Shown one piece after another: positions 36,246 to 47,706 of a stretch of DNA of 64,000 nt. The translations under genes were made by a program, and so were the position numbers. The notes under the pieces were generated by a model. That model did no database searches. It was not told the DNA's origin and saw only the letters and a list, made by a program, of their open reading frames with translations. The stretch spans positions 434,001 to 498,000 of the forward strand of contig CM060181.1 of assembly GCA_030549775.1 (NCBI GenBank). The letters are read 5' to 3'. Source of the DNA: Tamarix chinensis (lineage: Eukaryota; Streptophyta; Magnoliopsida; Caryophyllales; Tamaricaceae). Position 1 is the stretch's first letter. Each line of letters starts with the position of its first letter.

Positions 36246-36737
36246 GTAATAATACTATAGTAATAATGCTAATAATAAAGGCATTAGGAATGATATTAGC
36301 AATATTCGAATAATAAGTAATAATAATATTAATGTTTGAGTATTATTCTTTTATAGCAACACAATGATAGCATGCCAAATCTAGTATCAATAATAAATAA
36401 TATAATAATAATAATAATAATAATAATATTGAAATAATAGTAAAATAGGGTTTCGACCCCTTAGTAATAATAATAATAATATTTCAGGGCTGTAAATATA
36501 ATAAACATGATAAATAATAATAAATATGAATAATAATAATAATATAAATACAATTAAAATGGATAAGGCTTGCATAATTAGGGTTTAAGGGTTGAGAGGG
36601 GTTAGGGTACCACCTAGGTTTGGTGGTGGCCGGTGACATCGGCGGTGGGGAAAGAGGGAGAAAAGGGGAATAGTTGAGAGTTGGGAATATGAGAGGGGGA
36701 ATAAGGGTGGAAGTTGGGATGGTTGTGGATGCCCAGG

Positions 36738-36742
36738 TGGAG
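36738..36742. repeat. TSD TGGAG, left copy
   Basis: Repeated at 41591-41595. Confidence 0.9.
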
Positions 36743-36836
36743 TGTAACACCCCAAAATTCACTACTTTTTTTTAAAAGCGGAAGTAATTAAAATAGAAAT
36801 ACTTAAAACCTATGAATTCTGGGAATGTTACTGCCA

Positions 36837-36882
36837 CACTTAGTACCGAACTGGTTCTCTCCGACCGTTTCAGTACCAAGTG
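36837..36882 (-). repeat. Imperfect stem-loop near LTR 3' end
   Basis: Arms CACTTAGTACCGAACTGGT and ACCGTTTCAGTACCAAGTG pair at 15 of 19 positions with an 8-nt loop, 94 bp from the terminus. Confidence 0.62.
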
Positions 36883-37501
36883 CTAAGGCTAAAAGATTAA
36901 TATAAAACTTAAATCAAGATTTCATAAGATGAATTAAAGAGATAATAACTTAGAAATTAGAGTGCGCATAAAGAATTATAATTAATAATAAGATCGGAAT
37001 CAGAGTGCGAAATCAAAATTCTTCGAAGGGAATAATCTTACAATTTATAAAAGTTTTATCGAAACACTTAACGCAAGGTAATAAATTAAAAAGAATAAAT
37101 GTGAATTAGAAGAAATAACATAACGAAATGAAATCGCATGAAGAAAATTATGGCCACGTCACACTCGAACTTTGAGCCAAAACATGCTCAACACTCAGCC
37201 TCAACTGATGTCTTGCCCACCTGCATAAAGTTAGAAGGGTATACTACTCGTGGGAATCAGCAACACCCATGAAAAGGGTGATCAGTACGCTACGTATTGA
37301 GTAAGGTAATCGAGCACTAAAGCCTACACATAAGCACATAAATCATGCAAAAAACTAGAAGAACACAATCATAAATGCATATGACCATTCAAGTAAAAGC
37401 ATAAAGGTCCAATTATAGTCCGGATAAGTTTTTAAATTAATCTTTGATCAGAACTCATTTCACACCATACTTTTTTATCAAGTCCATACGAGTACGGGAA
37501 C

Positions 37502-37785
37502 CCCACTATTTTAGCCGGTGGATCGGTCGCGAGGGTACAAGCCCTGCCACTATTTTAGCTGGTGGATCGGTCGCGAGGGTAACATACCCTGCCACTATTT
37601 TATGCCGGTGGATCGGTCTAGCCCCTTTCTCGTATGGTGTTCCACTGTAAGTAATTAGTGTCTTTCCCATGTCTTAACAATTGTAGGGTTTGATTTTGTT
37701 GAGCTCGGGATCCCCCACTATTATAGCCAGTGGATCGGTCACGAGGGTACATGCCCTGCCACTATTTTAGCCGGTGGATCGGTTT
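37502..37785 (+). repeat. Module array with three plus two units
   Basis: The units are close to CCACTATTTTAGCCGGTGG followed by ATCGGTCGCGAGGGTA and CCCTGC spacers. They are the least diverged array in the window. The blocks are separated by TTCCACTGTAAGTAATTAG. Confidence 0.75.
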
Positions 37786-37969
37786 GGGCCCGGCTCAACA
37801 TCTTCCACTTTACGTGATTAATGTCTTAAGTATCTTATTCAAAAGCTTTCACCATAACATGCATGAATCATTATCTTTACACTTCACACATCACAAATCA
37901 TAAATTCCACAATCATAGTTATACTTTAATCACTAAATACACATGATAACACAAAAACTCTAAGCAGCC

Positions 37970-38800
37970 ACAACAACCCTAATCAACCACAACAACCCAT
38001 AGTTAACCACTCCAAATCCTATTTAACCATAACAACCATAATTAATCATTCCAAACCTTAATTAACCACAACAAATCACAATTAGCCACTGCAACCCTAT
38101 TTAATCACAACAACCCAGAGTTAATCACTCTAAACCCTAATTTAGTCTCCTCCATACCCTTATAAAGTTTCACGTACTATTTTTTGTGCAAAATAGTTCA
38201 AATACTCAAATAACACTTGCATTACCTTCTTTATATCCCAAATCAACCTTTCATATGTAAACTTTACTCCCATGTAAACTTTACTCATCACATGCAATCA
38301 TTAATTCCCATGCAAAACCCTAATTCCACCAGGTAAACCTTAATACCCCATAAAACCATTGATACCACCATGCAAACATTAATACCACCATGCAACCCTA
38401 ATGCCACCATGCAAACCCTAATACCACCATACAAACCCTAATACTACTATGCAAACATTAATACCAAAAGATTCATCCATACCAAACCCTAAATTCAAAC
38501 CATAAAGATTCATCCATACCAACCCTACAATAGATCCTCTAATACAAAACCATCAATTAAATTCTTCCATACGAAACCATAAATTAGATTATCCCATATA
38601 AAACCATAAATTATATTCTCTCACACAAAACCATAAATTAGATTCTCCCATATAAAACCATAAATTATATTCTCTCATTTAACACAATAAATTGGATTCT
38701 CCCATACAAAACCATAAACTAGATTCCCACATATAAAACCATAAATTATATTCTCCCACGCAAAATCATAAAAATCATAAATCAGAATCCCCCACACGAA
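37970..38800 (+). repeat. Private minisatellites of the nested LTR
   Basis: Three consecutive arrays: AACCACAACAACCC-type units (37970-38130), CCACCATGCAAACCCTAATA units of about 24 bp (38335-38470), and ACCATAAATTAGATTCTCCC units of about 33-35 bp (38530-38790). Confidence 0.7.
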
Positions 38801-39592
38801 ACCCTAAAATTGTCCGTTTTATTCTTCCACTCATGAATCATTAAAATAATTAGGTCAACTCACCTCCCTTGGTCACCCTCTTTCCCCATCCTCCTTTATC
38901 ATCCTTTCTCCCACACAAACTGCATCAACACCCTCATATGCATGTCTTATAGGATCACGACACATATCATCACATATATATAATACACATGCCATGTAAA
39001 CACACAACACATACTTCAACTCCATGCCATGCCACATACAACATAATTAATAATGATAAACATAGGGTATATAGCATGCGAAGCACATAATGCATATAAA
39101 CACACAAAAGACCTTAGTAACACCCTTACCTGAAATGACACAGGTCTTGGAGCACGCTCCTACGCCTCCTTAGAGCTTTGACCAAATAATAACATACTAA
39201 TAAAAATAACATTAATAAAATTCTAACTTTGATAAAGATATAGAAATAATAGAAATATTATAAAAGTTGATAATATAGGGTTAAATACTTTACCCTAATA
39301 ATAATAATGATACTAAAAATAATATCAATGAGAATATAAATAAGAATAATAATAATAATAGTAACAATACCAATAATAAAAGGACATTATTCAAAAACAA
39401 AGTAAAATAAAGGCTTCGACCCCTTTTCCAAAATAGTACTAATAATAATATTAGTAAGATAAATAACAAAATTTAGTAATAATAATAATAATAATGAAAT
39501 AGTAGTAGTAATAATAATAATAATAACAAAACTAATAGTAAAGTATTTGTAATACTAATAATGGAATAATAATAATAGTAATTTGAAATAGG

Positions 39593-39596
<4 letters not shown>

Positions 39597-39632
<36 letters not shown>
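39597..39632. repeat. (AAT)n microsatellite
   Basis: About 12 units, one of several AAT runs between 39290 and 39830. Confidence 0.9.
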
Positions 39633-39633
<1 letters not shown>

Positions 39634-39789
39634 TATACTTATAACATATTAATATTAAAAATAGTAATAATAGAAATAAGAAGAAGAATAATAATAAAAT
39701 TGAATTAAAATACAATAGGGCTTCAGCCCTCAACATAAATAATTATAAAAACATTAATACTAATACTAATACTAATAATAATAATACAA

Positions 39790-39823
<34 letters not shown>

Positions 39824-41590
39824 GTATTTATATGCAAATAATTGAAATAAAATAATGTAAGGGTTATAATAATAGGGAAAATGGCTGAGAGGGTCTAGGG
39901 TTCAACCTTAGGTTGGTGGTGATAAGCGGCACCGGCGGTGGTTCACGGCGGTGGCGGTGGTGGCCGGAAAAAGGGAAGAAAAGGGTAAAAGTTGGATGCT
40001 GGGAAAAAGATAGAGAGAATTAAGGTGGGAGTTGGGGTGTTTAGAGTTGCTCAGGAGGAGAGGAACAAAATAAGGGTGGCGGCTCACGACGGCGGTGGTG
40101 GTGGCCGAATGGGAGAGAAGAAGAAAGAGGGAGGAGGAGAGGAAAAGAAAGATAGGGGAAGGTAGAGGGTGGTCTGCAGAATAATTTGGGAGGTGAAAGA
40201 AGCGGCGGAAGAGTTGGCTAAGGGTGGTGAAGGCAGAAAGTAGGTTGGTTGGGAAGGCTACTTCGCACAGCTGGGGTGCCTTATGCGGGACGAATTGAGG
40301 GGGATGGATGATTTTGTTAGCTAGAGGGAGGTGCAAGGAAGAGTTTGGTGGCCATAGATGGCGGCGAAGTTGGCAGGAGAAGGCAGATAAGGCATCTTAA
40401 GTGGCGGCGGCGGCAAGGTCGGGCATTCCTGGGTTGGGGATCAAGAGCTCAATACAGGGCCATTATGGGGGTATTTATAGGGTTAGAAGGGAGGCTAGGG
40501 TTCTGTGGGTCGGTGTGGGATTAGGCAAGTAGGGTTTTGGTTTCGCCGGCAGCGAGGTTGACCGGTGGGACTTAGTTCGGGGTAGGGTTGCGTAGGGAAA
40601 AAGGGGGGAAAACTACGAGGAGAGGGGAAGTTAGTTGGATCAAAAGGATCGAAGAGTCAAGGGGAAAAGAGAGGAATGAGAACAGCCGGTCAAAACGGCC
40701 GTAACCGGCGGCGGATTTCTCGAACAGGCGACGACAAGTTGCAGGTCGGCGTTGAACGGAGCTGGGGAAGGAGAAAAAGAAGAAGAAAATGGTTGGACTG
40801 GCGGTCCAGAAGAAAAAGAAAGAAAGGAAAAGAGAGGAGACTGGGCCGGTCGGCACGCTGAGGGGAGTGTTTAAGTGAGATGTGACATTTTGGGGGAAAA
40901 ACTATAGAAAACGTCGCGCCGGGATGTCGAAGAAGAAGAAAAGAAAGAAAAGGGAGAACGGGCCACGGGAAAGGAAAAGGAGGACAGCTGCTGGGTTGGG
41001 CCGTGCGAAGGAAAAGAAAGGAGAGGAGAGGGGGACTGGGCCGGTCGGCTGGCCTAGTTTGGCGAGGAGAAAAAAAAAGAAAAAGGAAAAGGAAAGAAGA
41101 AGAAAGAAAAGGAAGAAAGAAAAAGGGAAAAGGGAAAAAGGAAAAGAGAAAAAATAATTATGTTGTGTATTTAAATTAATCAAAATATTTGAGATATTTA
41201 AAAATAATATTGTTTAAATAAAATAATATTTAAATCCCTTTTTAGGCTAAATTAAGATTTTTGAAAGGTTTTCCATAAATTCCATTTTAATTAGCAAAAC
41301 ACCCTAATTTTCTCCAATTAAATTATTTATAAAATTCAAATTAATTTGAAAATATTTTCTCCTTCTTATTTTAAATAAAATAATTTATTTAATTAATTTC
41401 TAAAATAAAACCCTTAATTAGCTAAAATACCCAAAAAATTTCTATTAAAAATTTATTTATTATTTTATTCTTAAATAGCCCTAATTAATATTATTTTATT
41501 TTAATAAAAAAATAAATTATTTAATTAATGTTTATAATAAAATCTCATTTAAATATAATATTTAAAATTAAAAATTTTCGGGGCATTTCA

Positions 41591-41595
41591 TGGAG
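41591..41595. repeat. TSD TGGAG, right copy
   Basis: Matches 36738-36742. Confidence 0.9.
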
Positions 41596-42867
41596 AGGGT
41601 TAGAGTGGTGATGGTGGCACAGCCAAAGGCCCCAGCGCAGGCGGTGGCATTATGGTGGCCGAGGGTGGTGGAGAGGGAGGAAGAGAGGAGGAGAGGGAGA
41701 AAAAGAAAATGGAGGGTGGGGAAAGGTAGAGGAAGGTCTGCAGTAGGAGGTATAAGGGGTGGTGGTTGCGAAGGGAGTGGCGGTGGAAGGTGGCGCAAGT
41801 GCGGCGGTTGCCAGAGGTCTGGTTGATTGGGAAGGGCACTTTGCATGTATGGGGTGGATCGTGTAGGGAAAATCAAGGGTGGCGGTGGATGTTTCTTGGT
41901 GGAGGGTGATGCAAGGAGTGGTTAGGGTGGTGGCTCGAGCGGTGTCGTTGGACAGAGGAGGAGAAACGGGTGGCAAAACAAGCAACGACGACAGAAAATC
42001 AGGGTTTTTGGGTTGGGAGAAAAAAACTCAAATGAGGGGTGGTATAGGGGTATTTGTAGGCTAATATTTAGGGGGAAGGAGAGAGGGGGAAGATGAAGGG
42101 TCGGTGGCAGGCGTGAGGTAGCCGGCTGACGACACAATAGCCAGGGAAAGCCTGTGAAAACTTATAGGTCGATTGCTCCGGAAGGAAAAAAGGGGAGGAG
42201 AGAGAGTTACTATGAGGAGAGAGAGGGGCCAGGATTGGGTGGAGGAGAGAGGGAGTGTTAGGGAAGAGGGTAGGAGTGGTGGCCTGGCGAGCAACAACAT
42301 AAGGGTTGCGTGCCTGCGTCGAGAAGTGGAAGAGTTGGGCCCGGGGAGAGAGAGGAGGTCAAGGGAGAAAGGGAAGGAGAAGGGTGAGAAGGAGGTGTGG
42401 CGTGGGCCTGGGTCTCATGGAAGGAAGGGAGAGGGGAGAGGAGAGAGGGGTTTGGGCCACAGGCTGGGTTGGCCTAGGTCGGGGCAGGGAAGAAAAAAAG
42501 AAAAGAAAGAAGAAGGAGAAAAGAGAAAAGAAAAGAAAAGAAAGAAAAGGGGGGAAAAAGAAAAATAAGTGGATTTGGGTATTTAGAATATTTTGGTATT
42601 TTGGGATATTAAAAAATAATATTATTTTAATAAAATAATAATTAATTTTCTTTTTAGGTTAATTTAGGATTTTTGAAATATTTTTTCCAAATTCTATTTT
42701 AATTAGCAAAACACTCTAATTTTTTCCAATTAAATTATTTATTAATTTCCTACTTATTTTACTCTAATTACTCCCTCTTAGTTTAATAAAATAATTTAAT
42801 TAATAAATTTTCATAATAAATCCTTAATTAATAATACTTCTCAAAATTAGGGTTTTGGGGTATTTCA

Positions 42868-42884
42868 TCACTACCCCCTTAAAG
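42868..42884 (-). other. Polypurine tract of the Tekay element
   Basis: The minus strand reads CTTTAAGGGGGTAGTGA directly before the LTR start TGAAATACCCC; this is where plus-strand DNA synthesis would be primed. Confidence 0.75.
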
Positions 42885-43029
42885 ACCAACTTCGTCCCCG
42901 AAGTCTCTTGCTAGCTCCTAGGGTTAGGGCCAAGAGGTTCTAAGCAGGTAAGGAGAAACTATCGACAACAATTAATCAATTATAAAACTATACCACTACC
43001 CCCTTAAAGAAGAAAAGAAGGGGTCTTCT

Positions 43030-44150
43030 ATGGGTTCTGTACCTGCAGCGAACAGTTTCGGGTACGCTTCATGCATGTATTTCTCGGATTCCCAGGTGGC
43101 TTCTTCCATGCAGGCTCTAGAGGATCTTGACAAGGGGTACTATATTTGTGCTGGTCTTCCGTAGCTTGATGTCGAGGATTCGCATAGGTCACAATTTGTA
43201 GGTCAAAGAATCGTCTAGCTCTATTTTGTCCAGTCGGATCACATGGGAGGGGTCGGCGATGTAATTTCACAACTAGGAGATGTGGATTACATTGTGAACT
43301 CATGCTAATTTTGGAGGAATAGCCAACGGATAAGCGACCTCGCCTACACGCTTTAGGATCTCAAAAGGGCTAATGTACCTCGATCTCAGCTTGACCTTCC
43401 TACCAAACCTCTGCACGCCTTTTGTGGGGGAAACCCTCAACAACACCTTTACCTTTGGTTCAAAAATCACCATCCTAACGCCTCCGGTCCACATAACTCT
43501 TCTATCTGCTTAGAGCTACTCTCATTTGATCATGAATCTATCGGATCTTCCTAGTCATCTCCTCGATCATCTCGGGCCCCAACACCATTGCCTCGCTAAT
43601 ATCACTCTAGCACAAGGGAGTTTGACATTTCTGCCCGTACAAAGCTTCAAAGGGAGCCATCTCAATACTGGTATGGTAATTGTTGTTGTACGAGAACTCT
43701 ATCAAATACAAGCGTTCCTCCCAACAACCTTGAAAGTCTAGCACACAAGCCCTTAGCATATCCTCTAGGGTTTGTATGGTTCACTTCGTCTGCCCATTTG
43801 TGGCAGGGTGAAAGGTCGTGCTCATCTTTGACCTTGTCCCTAGGACCTCCTAAAGTTTTCCCCAGAAATGAGAGAGAAACCTCGAGTCCCTATCTAACAC
43901 AATATCCTTTGGAACCCCATGATGACTAACCACAAACTTTATATAGGAACCCGCTAGCTGATCCATACTCCAAGTGGACCTCATCGGAATAAACATGGCT
44001 GACTTAGTTAATCTGTCCACAATAATCCAAATGGTTTCACAACAGCTCTGAGTCCTTGTTAGACCACTGACGAAATCCATGGAGATGGAGTCCCACTTCC
44101 ATCTTGGTACCTCTAAGGGTTGAAGTAGTCATATAGGCCTCTGGTGTTCA
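43030..44150 (-). pseudogene. Tekay pol: integrase and chromodomain
   Basis: The integrase core includes MDFVSGLTRTQ, IWIIVDRLTKSAMFIPM and HHGVPKDIVLDRDSRFLSHF (44080-43855). The integrase tail RSRYISPFEILKRVGEVAY lies at about 43400-43345. The chromodomain follows at about 43260-43035: ADPSHV, LTYKL, VPLVKIL are recognisable in one frame interrupted by stops. In chromoviruses this module is thought to direct insertion to particular chromatin. Frame breaks show the copy is dead. Confidence 0.75.
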
Positions 44151-45842
44151 ATCTTACACAAGGCATCTACAACTACATTGGCCTTACCACATGGTAAGTC
44201 AACTCAATGTTATAGTCCTTGACAAGCTCCAACCACCTCATCTGCTCATGTTGATCTCCTTTTGGGTGAAGATGTACTTGATGCTCTTATAGTCAATAAA
44301 TAACTTGCACTTCATCCTGTACAAGAAGTGCTTCCAAATCTTTAGGGAAAACACCACGACAACTAAATCCAGGTCATGGGTGGGGTAATTTTGTTCATGC
44401 TGCTTCAACTATTGTGAGGCATATGCGACCACTTTGCCCTTCTGCATCAATACACACCCAATTCCGTGCTTGGAAGCATCGCTATAAACTTCGAACCCTT
44501 CTGTACTCTCTGGCAGAGTCAACACAGGTGTTGTGGTCAACCATCTTTTCAAATTTTGGAAGGCCCTCTCACAAGTCTCGTCCCACTGGAATTTTGTATT
44601 TTTATTCTGGAGATTGGTTAGTGGTCAAGAAAGCTTGGAGAAGTTCTGCACAAATCTTCTGTAATACCTGGCCAAACCTAGGAAGCTCTGAACCTCTGTT
44701 ATGTTCATGGGAGGCTTCCACTCTGTGATGGCCAAGATCTTGGCTGGGTCCATAGCCACTCCCCTAAATGATACTATATGCCCAAGGAAGGCCACCTCCT
44801 GAAGCTAGAAACTGCACTTGGACAACTTCGCATACAAGCAATGTTCTCTCAATAGACTTAGAATGGCACGGAGGTGCTACTCATGCTCCTCGTTTCCTCG
44901 AGAGTACACCAGAATTTTGTCGATAAACACCACTACAAATTTATAGAGGAAGGGTCTAAATATCCTCGTCATCAGATCTATGAAAACTGCTGGGGCATTG
45001 GTAAGTCCGAACGACATCACTGTAAACTCAAAGTGCCCATACCGAGTTCGGAAAGCGGTCTTCATGATGTCAGCATCGACGATCCTCAATTGATGGTATC
45101 CTGACCTCATATTAATCTTGGATAATATCGAGGCACCCTTCAACTAGTCAAATAGGTCATCAATTCTTGGGAGAGGATACAAGTTCTTTACTGTTAGCTA
45201 ACTCAACCCTCGGTAGTCGATGCAGAGATAGAGACTACTATCCTTCTTTTTCACAAAAAAGACAGGTGCTCCCCATGGTGATACGTTCGGCCGAATATAC
45301 CCGTGCTCTAATAGTTCCTCTAGTTGAGCCTTGAACTCCTTTACCTCAACAGGCGCCATCCGGTATAGTGCCTTCGTGACGGGCTCAACCCCCGGCACTA
45401 GCTCAATCTTGAAATTGATCTCCCGAATGGGGGATATACCCGGGATGTCATCCAGAGTGGTCAAGTCCTTGTTCACCTCTTGCACACTGCATAAGTATAG
45501 GGGGTACCCCTTCTGGATCAACGTGTGTAGCGTAACTGCCGATACCACCTTAGTAGTGGGTCTAGGCTGGGTCCTCTTGTACGAAACCCTAGTCCACTTC
45601 GGGCCTCGTAGAATCATGCGCTCTTGAGCCCAATCAATAATAGTCTGGTATTTTCCCAACATGTCCATACCCAGAATCACGTCAAAGTCCTTCAAGGCCA
45701 TCCTGACCACATCTACTAAAAAGTCTACCCCACCTATGACTAAGGCCACATCTGAGAACAATTGACTACATTCCATCATATCACCCAATAGGAGCATCAC
45801 AGATAATTCTATTCTAGCGATGGTGGCAATTTAGCTTTAGCA
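44151..45842 (-). pseudogene. Tekay pol: protease, reverse transcriptase, RNase H
   Basis: The protease region is at about 45800-45610, with FDVILGMDML, the ILGMDWL block. The RT begins at VEPVTKALYRMAPVEVKEFK and holds GYIRPNVSPWGAPVFFVKKK, then [13 protein letters not shown] and [14 protein letters not shown]. The catalytic YVDD site reads FIDK (about 44930-44941), so the second catalytic Asp is lost. RNase H is marked by a FIDYKSIKYIFTQKEIN stretch at about 44313-44260. Stops separate the blocks. Confidence 0.8.
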
Positions 45843-46189
45843 ACAAAAGGTGACGAAACAAAAGATAGAGTAGCAACCAAATCAAAGAGGACATACACCG
45901 ACAGAGAATAGATGGTGAACAAACCCGTGACAACGTCGAACTGGCGATCATCCTCTGCCTAACTAATCACATTCAGGCATCCACCTGATCGGCCTCCCCT
46001 TTGAGGGAAGGGTCTAGATCCTTGAAGCTTTCCCTTAGCCTCTCGAACTGGAGCACCGACTGGGGCAGGTGCGCGTTGATAGTACTCTCGGGGTCGGTTT
46101 GAAGATGCTATTGGTATGCCTGCTGCTAGGATATTAGGGTTCCTCCCTACTGAGTTGGTCAGGTTTGGTTCTGCTGAGGTTGCAGCAGC

Positions 46190-47087
46190 CTCCAACACTC
46201 ATTCGATCTGTGGCACAACTTCCCACAGTTCAGGCAGGTCACCAACCTGCCTCCACAACTCTTACCCAAGTGGCTTCGGTCACACTATCAATAAGGGGCT
46301 CCCCTTGGGGGTCCCTGGCCCCTGTTGCGATCCCCATGTGAGGGTCTCATCGGTCCTCCCGACTGGGGCTGGGTCCTACCCCCAGAACTCTGACCCTCAG
46401 GTTTCTCTTCTCGAGGATGGTGGCCTACTCCTGGACCAAAGTGGCGGCGATGCAAGCGCTCTCATAAAGAGAAGTTAAATCTATAAAGGATGATGCACCC
46501 ATCATCTGGCGAATACTGAAGCTTAGCCCCTGCTTGAACTAAAAAATCATTGTGGCCTCATTGGCGGCAATTCTCGGGGCAAATCTGAGCAGCTCGGTGA
46601 AGTAAGCATGATACTGGCAAACTGTCATCGGTCCCTAAATGAGTAGCATGAACTCCTAGAGCTTTCCCTCTTCAAGCTCTCAGGGAATAATCTAGAGCGG
46701 AGGGTAGTCTTGAAAGCCTCTCAAGTTGTTGGAGGACTGCCTCGAGCACATTACTCCACCCACCAAGTGTCTACTACGCCTCTCAAGAAGAAGGTTGTGA
46801 TGTTGGGTTGCCTGGTCGGTGGGCAATCTACTACTTCAAATGTGAAATCCATGTCTCGGATCTACCTTCGAGGACCACCGGGTCCTCCTCGCTAGAGTAG
46901 GTTGGAGGGTGATGCCCAGTGACTCTCCGAATCCAGTCTTCACCAGTGCCCTTAGCAGGATGGGGGTGCGGGGCTGGCGTTGGACAAAATCTATGAAAGC
47001 CTCGAAGGCCTCCTCCAAACGCCTTACTCGGTTATTCATCGCCATTGGAAGCTGCAACAAAAAAAGTGAGGTTAGAGGTGAACCCAC
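46190..47087 (-). pseudogene. Tekay gag with zinc knuckle
   Basis: The N-terminal part contains MNNRVRRLEEAFEAFIDFVQ (from about 47042). An intact CX2CX4HX4C knuckle, CLNCGKLCHRSNEC, is at about 46240-46199. Stops occur between the two, so no full protein can be made. Confidence 0.65.
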
Positions 47088-47280
47088 TGGTTCAAAGCAA
47101 TCATATCATATTGTTCCCCTTTGAGGGAAAATCCTAATCTACCCTTACGTTCCTCACTATGGCTCGGACTCATAACTGTAAAAATGAAGAGGCCTTTTTG
47201 GGTTAAAAAATGTTCAAAATCAAGGAAAAACTTTGCAATTCAAAAGTTTTTTTGAAAGTGAGTGTGGTTAACAACACCAA

Positions 47281-47298
47281 ACTCGATCTTATACTAAC
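47281..47298 (-). other. Primer-binding site of the Tekay element
   Basis: After the LTR end GGGGGTGTTACA, the minus strand reads AGTTAGTATAAGATCGAG, a mutated form of the initiator-tRNA-Met complement TGGTATCAGAGC. Confidence 0.55.
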
Positions 47299-47299
47299 T

Positions 47300-47706
47300 T
47301 GTAACACCCCCAAAATTCACTACTAAAAAATTTTATTTTATTAAATAATTAGCGAAAACAAAATAAAAACTGTGAATCCTAGAGATATTACCGCCACAGT
47401 TAGTACCGATACCGAACCAGTTCACTCCTATCGTTACAGTACCAAGTGTTAAGGCTGAAGAGGATTATTGTCAAACACAAGTCAATACTAAAAATGAGAA
47501 TTTATAACAGAACTAGAAAGTTCATAATATGGAAATCAAAGTATGTGGAAAAGTGTTTACAAACCAGAGTACATAGTTAAAATTCCTTGAAAGAAATTTA
47601 GATTACAACACAATAAAAATTAAGTCTGAGAAAACCGATACAACGTAAAAGAACATGAAAAGTAAATCCGGCCACGACACTCTTGAACCCCAAGCCAAGT
47701 CCATGC
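47300..47706 (-). mobile_element. 5' LTR stub of the Tekay element
   Basis: TGTAACACCCCCAAAATTCA on the + strand, followed by sequence matching 30281-30660 closely (including the stem-loop area at about 47394-47450 and GTCCATGCTCA). Identity stops near 47706, where copia gag sequence begins. About 4.3 kb of the LTR is missing. Confidence 0.8.

Larger units (their letters stand above)
36743..41590 (-). mobile_element. Solo LTR (4.85 kb), nested, TSD TGGAG
   Basis: On the + strand TGTAACACCCCAAAATTC to GGGGCATTTCA, with perfect TGGAG on both sides. The minus strand starts TGAAATGCCCCGAAAA. The stem-loop (36837-36882), module array (37502-37785), private minisatellites (37970-38800), AAT-rich stretches (39290-39830) and purine-rich block (39890-41155) follow in family order. 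It is inserted in the purine-rich block of the Tekay 3' LTR, a sequence of its own family. No pol is present. Confidence 0.9.
30281..42867 (-). mobile_element. 3' LTR of the Tekay element, in three pieces
   Basis: The pieces are 42867-41596, 36742-34313 and 31281-30281 (about 1272, 2430 and 1001 bp). Starts TGAAATACCCCAAAACCC and ends GAGGGTGTTACA on the minus strand. Across the first gap, the sequence joins GCCCAGGTGGAG to AGGGTTAG, matching GCTCAGGAGGAGAGGAACAA in the nested copy at about 40050. Across the second gap it restores one module unit. Confidence 0.82.
30281..47706 (-). mobile_element. Tekay-type chromovirus (Ty3/gypsy) with nested insertions
   Basis: On the minus strand the order is: 5' LTR stub (47706-47300), primer-binding site, gag, protease, reverse transcriptase, RNase H, integrase, chromodomain, polypurine tract, 3' LTR (42867 down to 30281). 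Domain order and the chromodomain after integrase define a chromovirus; wording of the integrase tail and chromodomain is Tekay-like. The 3' LTR is split by two solo LTRs (36743-41590 and 31282-34307). Its three pieces sum to about 4.70 kb, close to the other family members, which supports the reconstruction. The 5' LTR keeps only about 407 bp before a copia fragment begins. Confidence 0.85.

Noticed and set aside
40572..41183. Lys/Arg-rich plus-strand and Phe/Ser-rich minus-strand frames
   Set aside because: Purine-rich block of the nested LTR; low complexity only.
36743..42867. One single 6.1-kb LTR
   Set aside because: A second terminus at 41590 and perfect TGGAG duplications show two LTRs, one nested in the other.
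43526..47124. Plus-strand frames across the Tekay element
   Set aside because: They are shadows of the minus-strand gag-pol; only the minus strand shows conserved motifs.
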